DNA of 5,434 nt from Thiotrichales bacterium (lineage in GTDB: Bacteria; Pseudomonadota; Gammaproteobacteria; UWMA-0217). The notes below the pieces were generated by a model, which worked only from the letters and a program-made list of their open reading frames with translations, was not told where the DNA came from and did no database searches. Of this stretch, positions 1 to 5,434 are shown piece by piece. Numbering within the stretch: position 1 is the first letter of the stretch; each line of letters starts with the position of its first letter. Where the stretch lies: contig JANTGD010000267.1 in assembly GCA_024763135.1 (NCBI GenBank), forward strand, positions 1 through 5,434, read 5' to 3'. Both the position numbers and the translations under genes were made by a program.

Positions 1-1
1 G

Positions 2-271
2 CAGGAAGCAAAGCCGCAGGAAGCAAAGCCGCAGGCAGCGAAGCCTCAGGAAGCAAAGCCTCAGGAAGCAAAGCCTCAGGAGGCAAAGCCTCAGGAGGCA
101 AAGCCTCAGGAAGCGAAGCCGCAGGAAGCGAAGCCTCAGGAAGCAAAGCCTCAGGAGGCAAAGCCTCAGGCAGCGAAGCCGCAGGAAGCGAAGCCGCAGG
201 CAGCGAAGCCGCAGGCAGCAAAGCCTCAGGAAGCAAAGCCGCAGGCAGCAAAGCCTCAGGCAGCAAAGCCG
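2..271 (+). repeat. Tandem 15-bp coding repeat, 18 units
   Basis: Eighteen head-to-tail 15-base units run without gaps, with consensus CAGGMRGCRAAGCCK written in the reading frame. The array continues past the left edge, since base 1 fits as the last base of a preceding unit, so the true copy number is unknown. Unit 19 begins as CAGGAA and then diverges. Only four columns vary: Pro CCG/CCT, Ala GCA/GCG, Glu GAA/GAG, and the single amino-acid-changing column GAA/GCA (Glu/Ala). Length variation between strains by slippage or recombination is likely for such an array. Confidence 0.97.
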
Positions 272-544
272 CAGGAAAAACGGAAATCGCCTGCCGCCCA
301 ATCAGAAGACACTGCCACACCCACCCCGTCGGTGGCTGACAGCACTGCGGAATCCCCGGAAAAACCGGCGCCAAAAGCGAAAAGGGCGCGTTCGTCCAGA
401 AGTAAAAGTACGCGCTCAAAATCCACCAACCGCCGATCACCGGCGAACCAGGCAGACACCAAAACTCAGCCCGATCTCAAGACAGAGAGCAGCACGACTG
501 AGCCGAAATCTTCTGAGGATACGCCACCCCAAACAGGCAAGTAA
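2..544 (+). CDS. C-terminal part of an unidentified protein with QEAKP/QAAKP pentapeptide repeats and a basic disordered tail (5' end outside the window)
   Basis: The frame is open from the left edge to TAA at 542-544 and gives 180 visible residues. Residues 1-90 are 18 consecutive pentapeptides, 12 QEAKP and 6 QAAKP, the QAAKP units being more common towards the end. Residues 91-120 are rich in Ala, Ser, Thr and Pro. Residues 121-145 form a strongly basic patch (KPAPKAKRARSSRSK and then RSKSTNRR). The last 35 residues are polar and Ser/Thr/Glu-rich, ending QTGK. I see no folded domain, membrane segment or signal. The whole visible part should be intrinsically disordered, and the basic patch could contact nucleic acid; that is inference. 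The frame is secure because base changes between repeat units fall mostly at its third codon positions. Lys/Pro/Ala-rich tails occur on AlgP- and PhaF-like proteins and on some RNA helicases and pseudouridine synthases, but nothing here chooses among these. The gene is convergent with purL. Identity needs the N-terminal part. Confidence 0.85.
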   Translation, partial: QEAKPQEAKPQAAKPQEAKPQEAKPQEAKPQEAKPQEAKPQEAKPQEAKPQEAKPQAAKPQEAKPQAAKPQAAKPQEAKPQAAKPQAAKPQEKRKSPAAQSEDTATPTPSVADSTAESPEKPAPKAKRARSSRSKSTRSKSTNRRSPANQADTKTQPDLKTESSTTEPKSSEDTPPQTGK

Positions 545-550
545 CGGAAA

Positions 551-585
551 GGGGGCCGTCCGCGTGAACAGACGCAATGGCCCCT
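551..585 (-). terminator. GC-rich hairpin in the convergent gap, possible purL terminator
   Basis: Bases 551-559 (GGGGGCCGT) can pair with 577-585 (ATGGCCCCT). A second stem of GCGT (562-565) with ACGC (572-575) closes the six-base loop GAACAG. Read on the minus strand, the stem is followed by only TTTCCG, so the U-tract is short. Read on the plus strand no T-run follows. It lies about 45 bases past the purL stop, which suits a terminator for that gene, but the weak T-tract leaves it uncertain. Its right arm also belongs to the alternative hairpin at 579-616. Confidence 0.4.
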
Positions 586-616
586 AACCCTCCTTCTACC
601 TGCCAAAATAGGGGCC
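579..616. repeat. Perfect 8-bp inverted repeat, alternative hairpin to 551-585
   Basis: GGCCCCTA (579-586) and TAGGGGCC (609-616) are exact reverse complements separated by 22 bases. On the plus strand TTTA follows, so it could act as a weak terminator for the repeat-protein gene; on the minus strand no T-run follows. The left arm is shared with the 551-585 hairpin, so the two structures exclude each other in the same transcript. Function is inferred from position only. Confidence 0.45.
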
Positions 617-629
617 TTTACCGCTGCTC

Positions 630-3600
630 CTATCCCAGCCAAGCCCGAGCATTACGGAACATACGCATCCACGGACCGGCTTCCGGCCATTCTTTGGGAT
701 GCCACGTATTCTGGACGGTTCTGAACAAACGCTCAGGGTGCGGCATCATAATCGTAAAACGACCATCTTCGGTGGTCAGGCCGGTAATCCCACGAGGGGA
801 CCCATTCGGATTTTCCGGATAATGCTCGGTGGCATGGCCGTGATTGTCCACATAACGCAAGGACACGAGCCCAGCTTGCAGCACCGCCTCGTCGGTCACC
901 TCAGAGAACACCGCGCGTCCCTCTCCATGGGCCACAACGATGGGGATTTTCGAACCCTGCATTTCGTGAAGAAAAATCGACGGCGACGGTAACACTTCAA
1001 CCATGGTCAGTCGTGCCTCGAATTGTGCGGACAGATTGCGTCTGAAATATGGCCAATGGGCCGCGCCCGGAATGATTTCCTTGAGTTGAGAAAACATCTG
1101 ACAACCGTTACACACTCCCAACCCAAAGACATCCTGACGTTGAAAGAAAGCGGCAAATGCTTCCCTCGCGCTCGCATTGTAGAGGATCGATTTGGCCCAG
1201 CCACCGCCTGCCCCGAGCACATCACCATAGGAAAAACCGCCACAGGCCACCAACCCCTGAAACTCCGCCAGCCCCTGGGTTCCCGAGATAAGATCCGTCA
1301 TATGCACATCCACGGCGGTAAACCCTGCCTGAGAGAATGCCGCCGCCATTTCGACCTGACCATTAACGCCCTGCTCGCGCAAAATGGCGACTTTGGGGCG
1401 AATTCCGGTGGTGATATAAGGGGCCGAGATGTCTTCGTGCAAATCGAAGCCAATATGCGGTCGCAGACCAGGATCATCGTTCTCAAGCCGCGCAAACTCC
1501 TGCTCGGCGCAATCGGGATTGTCGCGCAGACGCTGCATGGCAAAACTGGTTTCAGACCAGGCGCGCTGCAAACCACTCCGTGACTGGGAAAACAGCACCT
1601 GACGCCCTGAGAACACACAAATATTATCTTCGTTTGTTGGCCGCCCTACAAAATGCACGAAATCTGCCAAGCCTTGCTGTGCAAAGGCATCGCGCACATC
1701 GTAGAGATCTGCGTGCCGCACCTGAATAACCGCACCCAGCTCTTCATTGAACAGGGCGCTGATTAAATCGTCCCCCAACGCATCGAGCCGGATTTCCAAC
1801 CCGCAATGCGCGGCAAATGCCATCTCCGCGAGTGTTACAAACAAACCACCGTCGGAGCGATCGTGATACGCCAGCAATTTGTCCGCTTCGTTGAGCGCTT
1901 GAATCACCCGGAAAAAGCGCTTGAGGATTTCAGGATCTTCAAGATCAGGCGTTGTATTACCTACCCGTTTGAATACTTGTGCCAGGCAGGAACCGCCCAT
2001 ACGCTGCTCCCCTTTGGCAAGGTCAATAAGCAGCAAATCGGTAGCAAGCCCTTGTTCCACCATCAATTGCGGTGTGAGCGTCTTGCGCGCATCGATGACC
2101 GGCGCGAATGCCGAGACAATCAATGACAACGGCGCGGTCACTTCGCGTCGTTCGTCTCCCTGCTCCCAAACCGTCTTCATCGAGAGAGAGTCTTTACCCA
2201 CGGGAATGGTAATACCCAGGGCTGGGCAAAGTTCCTTCGCCACAGCTTTGACCGTGTCGAAAAGGGCCGCGTCTTCTCCGGGATGACCGCTGGCCGCCAT
2301 CCAATTGGCGGACAATTTAATTGCCCCGAGCGTTTCGATTCGTGCCGCGGCGATATTGGTAATGGCTTCCCCAATGGCTATACGCCCCGAGGCGGCTGGG
2401 TTGATCAGTGCAATCGGGCTACGCTCGCCCATGGCCATGGCCTCACCCGTGAAACCGGAATAATCACTCAGGGAAACGCCTACATCGGCCACCGGCACTT
2501 GCCAGGGCCCTACCATCTGATCGCGAGCCACCAACCCGGTGACACTGCGATCCCCAATCGTGATCAAGAATGCTTTCGATGCGATGGTTGGCAAGCGTAA
2601 CAAGCGTTCTACGGCATCATCGATACGGATCGCACGGGTCACGAACATGGGGGTCACACACGCGCGATGTTGGACATCACGCAGCATTTTAGGCGGCTTG
2701 CCGAGCATTACCTCCAGTGGCAGATCCACCGGTGCATTCCCAAAATAAGGATCTTGGACCTTCAAGGTCTGTTCTGCGGTTGCCTTGCCAATCACCGCAA
2801 ATGGGCAGCGTTCACGCGCGCAGAGGGTTTCAAACTCAGCCAATCGATCGACCGCAATTGCGAGCACGTAACGCTCTTGCGCTTCATTACTCCAAATCTC
2901 CATGGGCGACATTCCCGGCTCGGCGCTTGGCACTCTGCGTAAATCAAATTCGCCTCCGCGTCCGGCATCGGCGATGATCTCGGGAACCGCATTGGACAGT
3001 CCGCCCGCGCCCACGTCATGTATCGACAGAATGGGACTGTCGCCGCCCAGTGTGGTGCATTGATTGATGACTTCCTGACAACGGCGCTGAATCTCGGGAT
3101 TGCCGCGCTGCACCGATGCAAAATCCAGATCCTCAGCACTGGTCCCACTGGCCATGGAGGAAGCCGCCCCCCCTCCCAGACCAATGAGCATGGCGGGACC
3201 GCCAAGCACGATAATCGGCGTCCCTTCCGGCAGAGCTTGTTTTTCAACGTGCTGTGCCCGGATGCTGCCAACACCCCCAGCCAGCATAATGGGCTTGTGA
3301 TAACCCCGCAGTTCCGACCCATCCGGTGTAGGAAGTTGTTCCTCAAAACTGCGGAAATAACCACAGATGTTTGGCCGCCCAAATTCGTTGTTAAATGCCG
3401 CTGCCCCAATGGGGCCTTCCAGCATCACATCGAGTGAGGAGACAATACGCTCGGGTTTGCCGTGATCCTCTTCCCAAGGCTGGATATACCCGGGAATGCG
3501 CAAATTGGAAACCGAAAACCCGCACAATCCCACCTTGGGGCGCGAACCCATCCCAGTTGCGCCTTCGTCGCGAATCTCGCCACCAGAGCCGGTTGCCGCA

Positions 3601-4520
3601 CCGGGGAAAGGCGAGATCGCGGTGGGGTGATTGTGGGTTTCGACCTTCATGAGAATATGTAACGGTTCGGGCGTTGCCACGTAGTGTTGCGTGTGCGGAT
3701 CGGGCGTGAAACGTTCGCAGTCCCAACCTTGCATGACCGAAGCATTGTCTTTGTAGGCGGAGAGCACTCCGGCTGGATGTTGCTGGTAGGTATACCGGAT
3801 CATACCGAACAGCGTCTCTTGCTGCGGTTGCCCGTCGATGATCCAGTCGGCATTGAAAATTTTGTGGCGGCAGTGCTCGGAGTTAGCCTGCGCAAACATC
3901 ATCAGCTCCACATCGGTGGGATTGCGCCCCATCTGCTGATAAGCCTGGGCCAAATACTCGATTTCATCCTCCGACAACGCCAGACCAAATGCCTCATTGG
4001 CACGCTGTAACGCGGCCAGGGCGTGCTCGCCAATCTCCACCTCGCGCAGCGGTTTGGGTTCGGTATGCTGAAACAGCACTTCCGCATCCTCCAGTTGCGT
4101 GAAGACGGTCTCGGTCATCCGGTCATGCAACAGTGCTGCAATCTCACGACGCTCTTTGAGCCCCAGCGGCGCGACTGTACGCAGGCCGAAAACCACACCG
4201 CGCTCAATGCGTTCGATCTTATCCAAACCACAATTGTGGGCAATATCGGTCGCCTTGCTACACCATGGTGAAATCGTGCCAGGGCGCGGGGTTACGATGA
4301 ACTGCTCCCCCTCGGGCAGTGCAACAGGCGCTTGACCAGAGGCCGTCAGCAACGCCTTAAGGCGTGCCTCCTCAGCGGCATCCAAATCTAGAGTCAAGTT
4401 GACAAAATAGATATAACACGTTGATATATCGTCAATTTTATCAGAAACTTTGGCGCACTTTTCATGCACTTGAGCCAGTTGAAAATCAGAAAAAGCGTGA
4501 CCACCATTAAGAATCTTCAT
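630..4520 (-). CDS. purL: Phosphoribosylformylglycinamidine synthase (FGAM synthetase, EC 6.3.5.3), large single-chain form
   Basis: Cytoplasmic enzyme of the fourth step of de novo purine synthesis: FGAR, ATP and glutamine give FGAM, ADP, phosphate and glutamate. The 1296 residues match the long E. coli type (1295 as I recall) over nearly the whole length. In order: an N-terminal PurS-like domain (about 1-150), a linker with FAQANSEHCRHKIFNADW (209-226), the first synthetase half with KVETHNHPTAISP (292-304) and GLGGGAASSMASG (447-459), the second half with GDRSVTG (656-662) and YHDRSDGG (885-892), and a C-terminal class I glutamine amidotransferase domain (about 1040-1296). The amidotransferase triad is Cys1137 in GVCNGCQM, with His1261 and Glu1263 in PHPER. 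D679, E718, N722 and D887 match the Mg ligands of the auxiliary ADP site known from Salmonella PurL. I chose ATG 4520 because MKILNGGHAFSDF aligns with the E. coli N-terminus. The frame stays open to ATG 4580 (1316 residues), with another ATG at 4553. No frameshift or missing key residue is seen. Confidence 0.98.
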   Translation of the reverse strand: MKILNGGHAFSDFQLAQVHEKCAKVSDKIDDISTCYIYFVNLTLDLDAAEEARLKALLTASGQAPVALPEGEQFIVTPRPGTISPWCSKATDIAHNCGLDKIERIERGVVFGLRTVAPLGLKERREIAALLHDRMTETVFTQLEDAEVLFQHTEPKPLREVEIGEHALAALQRANEAFGLALSEDEIEYLAQAYQQMGRNPTDVELMMFAQANSEHCRHKIFNADWIIDGQPQQETLFGMIRYTYQQHPAGVLSAYKDNASVMQGWDCERFTPDPHTQHYVATPEPLHILMKVETHNHPTAISPFPGAATGSGGEIRDEGATGMGSRPKVGLCGFSVSNLRIPGYIQPWEEDHGKPERIVSSLDVMLEGPIGAAAFNNEFGRPNICGYFRSFEEQLPTPDGSELRGYHKPIMLAGGVGSIRAQHVEKQALPEGTPIIVLGGPAMLIGLGGGAASSMASGTSAEDLDFASVQRGNPEIQRRCQEVINQCTTLGGDSPILSIHDVGAGGLSNAVPEIIADAGRGGEFDLRRVPSAEPGMSPMEIWSNEAQERYVLAIAVDRLAEFETLCARERCPFAVIGKATAEQTLKVQDPYFGNAPVDLPLEVMLGKPPKMLRDVQHRACVTPMFVTRAIRIDDAVERLLRLPTIASKAFLITIGDRSVTGLVARDQMVGPWQVPVADVGVSLSDYSGFTGEAMAMGERSPIALINPAASGRIAIGEAITNIAAARIETLGAIKLSANWMAASGHPGEDAALFDTVKAVAKELCPALGITIPVGKDSLSMKTVWEQGDERREVTAPLSLIVSAFAPVIDARKTLTPQLMVEQGLATDLLLIDLAKGEQRMGGSCLAQVFKRVGNTTPDLEDPEILKRFFRVIQALNEADKLLAYHDRSDGGLFVTLAEMAFAAHCGLEIRLDALGDDLISALFNEELGAVIQVRHADLYDVRDAFAQQGLADFVHFVGRPTNEDNICVFSGRQVLFSQSRSGLQRAWSETSFAMQRLRDNPDCAEQEFARLENDDPGLRPHIGFDLHEDISAPYITTGIRPKVAILREQGVNGQVEMAAAFSQAGFTAVDVHMTDLISGTQGLAEFQGLVACGGFSYGDVLGAGGGWAKSILYNASAREAFAAFFQRQDVFGLGVCNGCQMFSQLKEIIPGAAHWPYFRRNLSAQFEARLTMVEVLPSPSIFLHEMQGSKIPIVVAHGEGRAVFSEVTDEAVLQAGLVSLRYVDNHGHATEHYPENPNGSPRGITGLTTEDGRFTIMMPHPERLFRTVQNTWHPKEWPEAGPWMRMFRNARAWLG

Positions 4521-4564
4521 CAAGACGTCCGCAAGTACCGGAAAACGGCGCATATTACCGGATT

Positions 4565-4571
4565 CCCCCTT
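4565..4571 (-). promoter_or_regulatory. Shine-Dalgarno-like AAGGGGG upstream of an alternative purL start
   Basis: On the minus strand AAGGGGG lies 11 bases before the in-frame ATG at 4553, which would give a PurL of 1307 residues. It is the best ribosome-binding match in the region. The family-supported start at 4520 has only a GGA seven bases upstream (4530-4528), and ATG 4580 has no convincing site. Ribosome-site strength and family alignment therefore disagree about the purL start. Confidence 0.3.
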
Positions 4572-4620
4572 GCGACGCATTGAAAAAGCAATCCGCCATC
4601 CCCATAATGCAGAACAAGCT

Positions 4621-4650
4621 TTATTACGGTGTCTGCAAGCCCGGTGGCAA
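4621..4650 (-). promoter_or_regulatory. Possible sigma-70 promoter for purL
   Basis: On the minus strand TTGCCA (4650-4645, five of six to TTGACA) is followed after 18 bases by TAATAA (4626-4621, three of six to TATAAT). Transcription would start near 4614, leaving a leader of about 95 bases to the start at 4520. The -10 match is poor. No 16-base PurR-type palindrome related to ACGCAAACGTTTGCGT is visible near it. Confidence 0.35.
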
Positions 4651-4659
4651 AACGCAGAC
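4631..4659. repeat. Inverted repeat GTCTGC-N17-GCAGAC in the divergent purL/ssrA region
   Basis: GTCTGC (4631-4636) and GCAGAC (4654-4659) are perfect reverse complements with a 17-base spacer, centred at 4645. The pair brackets the hexamer proposed as the -35 element for both purL and ssrA. It could be an operator for a dimeric regulator or chance; six-base arms are short and no regulator is recognised. Confidence 0.3.
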
Positions 4660-4674
4660 TCAAACGCCTAAAAC
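4645..4674 (+). promoter_or_regulatory. Possible sigma-70 promoter for ssrA
   Basis: TAAAAC (4669-4674) lies six bases before the mature tmRNA 5' end at 4681, the right distance for a -10 element if transcription starts at or near that base. TGGCAA (4645-4650), 18 bases upstream, is a weak -35 match. The same hexamer read in reverse is the proposed purL -35. tmRNAs are abundant and usually strongly transcribed, so a better -10 would have been expected, and a longer precursor starting further upstream is possible. Confidence 0.35.
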
Positions 4675-4680
4675 AGATTT

Positions 4681-5039
4681 GGGGGCGACATTGGCTTCGA
4701 CGTGGGTTACAAAGCTCGCGGTGCATGCCGAGGTGACAGCGTAACCTCGTAAACTATCCAGCTGTACTGTTATAGTTGCAAACGACGATAACTACGCTTT
4801 AGCTGCTTAATCCAGCTAACGTCTGACTGATCCGTGCTTGTGCGATCAACTCAGGCGTAATTTACACAAGCTCGCGGGGCGATACGCCTTAGGTCAAACC
4901 GCTAAACTTTTACTCAGGCTCGCGAACCGGAATCCTGTCCGTCGGAGTCCGGGGAGCTAAATTAAAAGGCGAGACTAAGCATGTAGTACCAACAGTAGAG
5001 GGCTCGCGGACGCGGGTTCGATTCCCGCCGCCTCCACCA
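4681..5039 (+). ncRNA. ssrA: Transfer-messenger RNA (tmRNA), one-piece form
   Basis: tmRNA frees ribosomes stalled on broken mRNA, working with SmpB: it enters as alanyl-tRNA, then supplies a short message that tags the unfinished protein for proteolysis. The tRNA-like ends are clear. GGGGGCG (4681-4687) pairs with CGCCTCC (5029-5035) with one G-U pair at position 3, as in E. coli, then discriminator A and an encoded CCA (5037-5039). The T arm is GCGGG-TTCGATT-CCCGC (5012-5028). The stretch GACTAAGCATGTAGTACC (4973-4990) is strongly conserved in tmRNAs. Pseudoknot 1 is visible: CGAGGT (4729-4734) with ACCTCG (4744-4749), and ACAGC (4736-4740) with GCTGT (4761-4765). The 359-base length is typical (E. 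coli 363), and the order is not permuted, unlike two-piece tmRNAs of alphaproteobacteria and cyanobacteria. Its own terminator follows. smpB, often nearby in other genomes, is not in the window. Confidence 0.98.
4778..4810 (+). other. tmRNA tag reading frame, ANDDNYALAA
   Basis: The resume codon GCA (4778-4780) opens a ten-codon frame ending in TAA (4808-4810): A-N-D-D-N-Y-A-L-A-A. With the alanine from the charged tmRNA the full tag is AANDDNYALAA. The enteric tag is ANDENYALAA, so the fourth residue is Asp in place of Glu. The C-terminal LAA is the ClpXP/ClpAP recognition end and the AND start is the usual SspB contact region, both known from E. coli. The preceding TATAGTT fits the conserved A/T-rich stretch that sets the resume point. 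Confidence 0.97.
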
Positions 5040-5050
5040 ATTCAGCATCC

Positions 5051-5080
5051 AAAGCCGTCCCAGGACGGCTTTTTTATTTT
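5051..5080 (+). terminator. Rho-independent terminator of ssrA
   Basis: AAAGCCGTC (5051-5059) pairs with GACGGCTTT (5064-5072) around the loop CCAG, giving a nine-base stem. The T-rich run TTTTTTATTTT (5070-5080) overlaps and follows the right arm. It begins 12 bases after the tmRNA CCA end, which leaves a short 3' trailer for exonuclease trimming. This is the clearest terminator in the window. Confidence 0.93.
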
Positions 5081-5434
5081 GCGAAACAGCAACTCACCCA
5101 CGGTTTTTCTCCAAGATTATCTGAGCAAGTAGAGCAAAAAGAGGCAGGCTCGAATTAATCGCACGACTCCCCTGCTCTTCTTGGGTCCCCTCTGGGTTTC
5201 GGTGTTGTACGCCGGTCTGACAGTCGCTTAAGCTTCTGACGAAAACGATCATCCCCCGGAATCCATCCTTTACATGCATCAAGAGTTCAGTACGTATTGC
5301 CGCATCCTGCAAGGATTCCAGGTAGAAGGGGTAAGCCTCTTCAACCTAAAAACCTCAGTTGGATCACAAAAGTCCACGCAAGCTCTTGGTGCACCTGGCA
5401 AATCAGAAAAACCTCTCATCACCAATAAGGTGAC
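5081..5434. other. Stretch after ssrA with no recognisable gene
   Basis: No RNA gene, integrase or second copy of the tmRNA 3' end can be seen in these 354 bases. The minus strand has a 72-codon frame (5312-5094, TTG start) whose open stretch begins at a stop near 5350. Its first part reads like protein (EEAYPFYLESLQDAAIRTEL), but the same frame has several stops further upstream and the end has no family character. It may be a decayed gene fragment or non-coding DNA. The plus strand has an open frame running off the right edge. Confidence 0.4.
5274..5434 (+). CDS. Possible start of an unknown gene, open to the right edge (low confidence)
   Basis: From ATG 5274 the frame stays open for 53 codons to the window end, beginning MHQEFSTYCRILQGFQVEGV. 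The nearest upstream stop in frame is TAA at 5229. No convincing Shine-Dalgarno site or promoter precedes it, and I do not recognise the sequence. An open run of this length is not rare by chance. The minus-strand frame in the same stretch is a competing reading. It should be treated as a candidate only. Confidence 0.2.
   Translation, partial: MHQEFSTYCRILQGFQVEGVSLFNLKTSVGSQKSTQALGAPGKSEKPLITNKV

Noticed and set aside
1..271. CRISPR-like array
   Set aside because: The units are contiguous with no spacers and are coding, so this is a simple tandem coding repeat.
3..587. Frame 3 is open for 194 codons across the repeat and the unique tail, encoding an Arg-rich peptide
   Set aside because: It has no ATG in the window, every variable column of the repeat changes its amino acid, and the openness follows from a stop-free 15-base unit plus GC-rich DNA. 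Frame 2 explains the substitutions.
1023..1583. Long open frame antisense to purL (186 codons), and several others such as 3018-3437 (+) and 2792-3409 (-)
   Set aside because: They lie wholly within a purL frame with strong family likeness, have no recognisable domains, and are typical shadows in GC-rich DNA.
4645..4670. PurR operator between purL and ssrA (CAAAACGC and CAAACGCC are present)
   Set aside because: The two elements are direct and not inverted repeats, and no 16-base palindrome like ACGCAAACGTTTGCGT can be formed.
4520..4726. Minus-strand open frame overlapping ssrA and the purL leader
   Set aside because: Its first part is antisense to the conserved tmRNA and its rest is out of frame with purL upstream DNA; no family character is seen.
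5094..5312. 72-codon minus-strand frame as a real gene
   Set aside because: It uses a TTG start without a clear ribosome site, has no family likeness, and could just as well be a remnant; it is described under the stretch after ssrA instead.
5258..5319. Inverted repeat GGAATCC / GGATTCC
   Set aside because: Seven-base arms with a 48-base spacer and no flanking symmetry are expected by chance, and no insertion-sequence ends or target duplications accompany them.

Overview
The window looks like ordinary gammaproteobacterial chromosome. Two things point there. The large gene is a close match, nearly end to end, to the long single-chain PurL of enteric bacteria and pseudomonads. The tmRNA carries the tag ANDDNYALAA, which as I recall is the Pseudomonas aeruginosa form. 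The neighbourhood and the low-complexity protein at the left edge do not let me name a genus. No identification here was checked against a database.

Layout, left to right. Positions 2-544 (+) hold the 3' end of a gene that begins outside the window. Its visible part is 18 tandem QEAKP/QAAKP pentapeptides followed by a disordered, Lys/Arg/Ser-rich tail. Positions 545-629 are a short gap between convergent genes, with three mutually complementary GC-rich arms that could form two alternative hairpins; they may serve as terminators. Positions 630-4520 (-) are purL, a complete FGAM synthetase of 1296 residues whose visible catalytic residues are intact. Positions 4521-4680 form the divergent control region between purL and ssrA. 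Positions 4681-5039 (+) are a complete one-piece tmRNA (ssrA), followed at 5051-5080 by a clear Rho-independent terminator. Positions 5081-5434 hold nothing I recognise, apart from a weak open frame that runs off the right edge.

Functionally, purL (de novo purine synthesis) and ssrA (ribosome rescue) are housekeeping genes. They are transcribed away from each other from about 160 bases of shared upstream DNA and have no evident pathway link. I found no new multi-gene system. The points most worth a second look are the pentapeptide array, whose base changes show selection in one frame, the three-arm gap between the convergent genes, the shared promoter region with its inverted repeat, and the uncharacterised DNA just after ssrA, a position where mobile elements often integrate.
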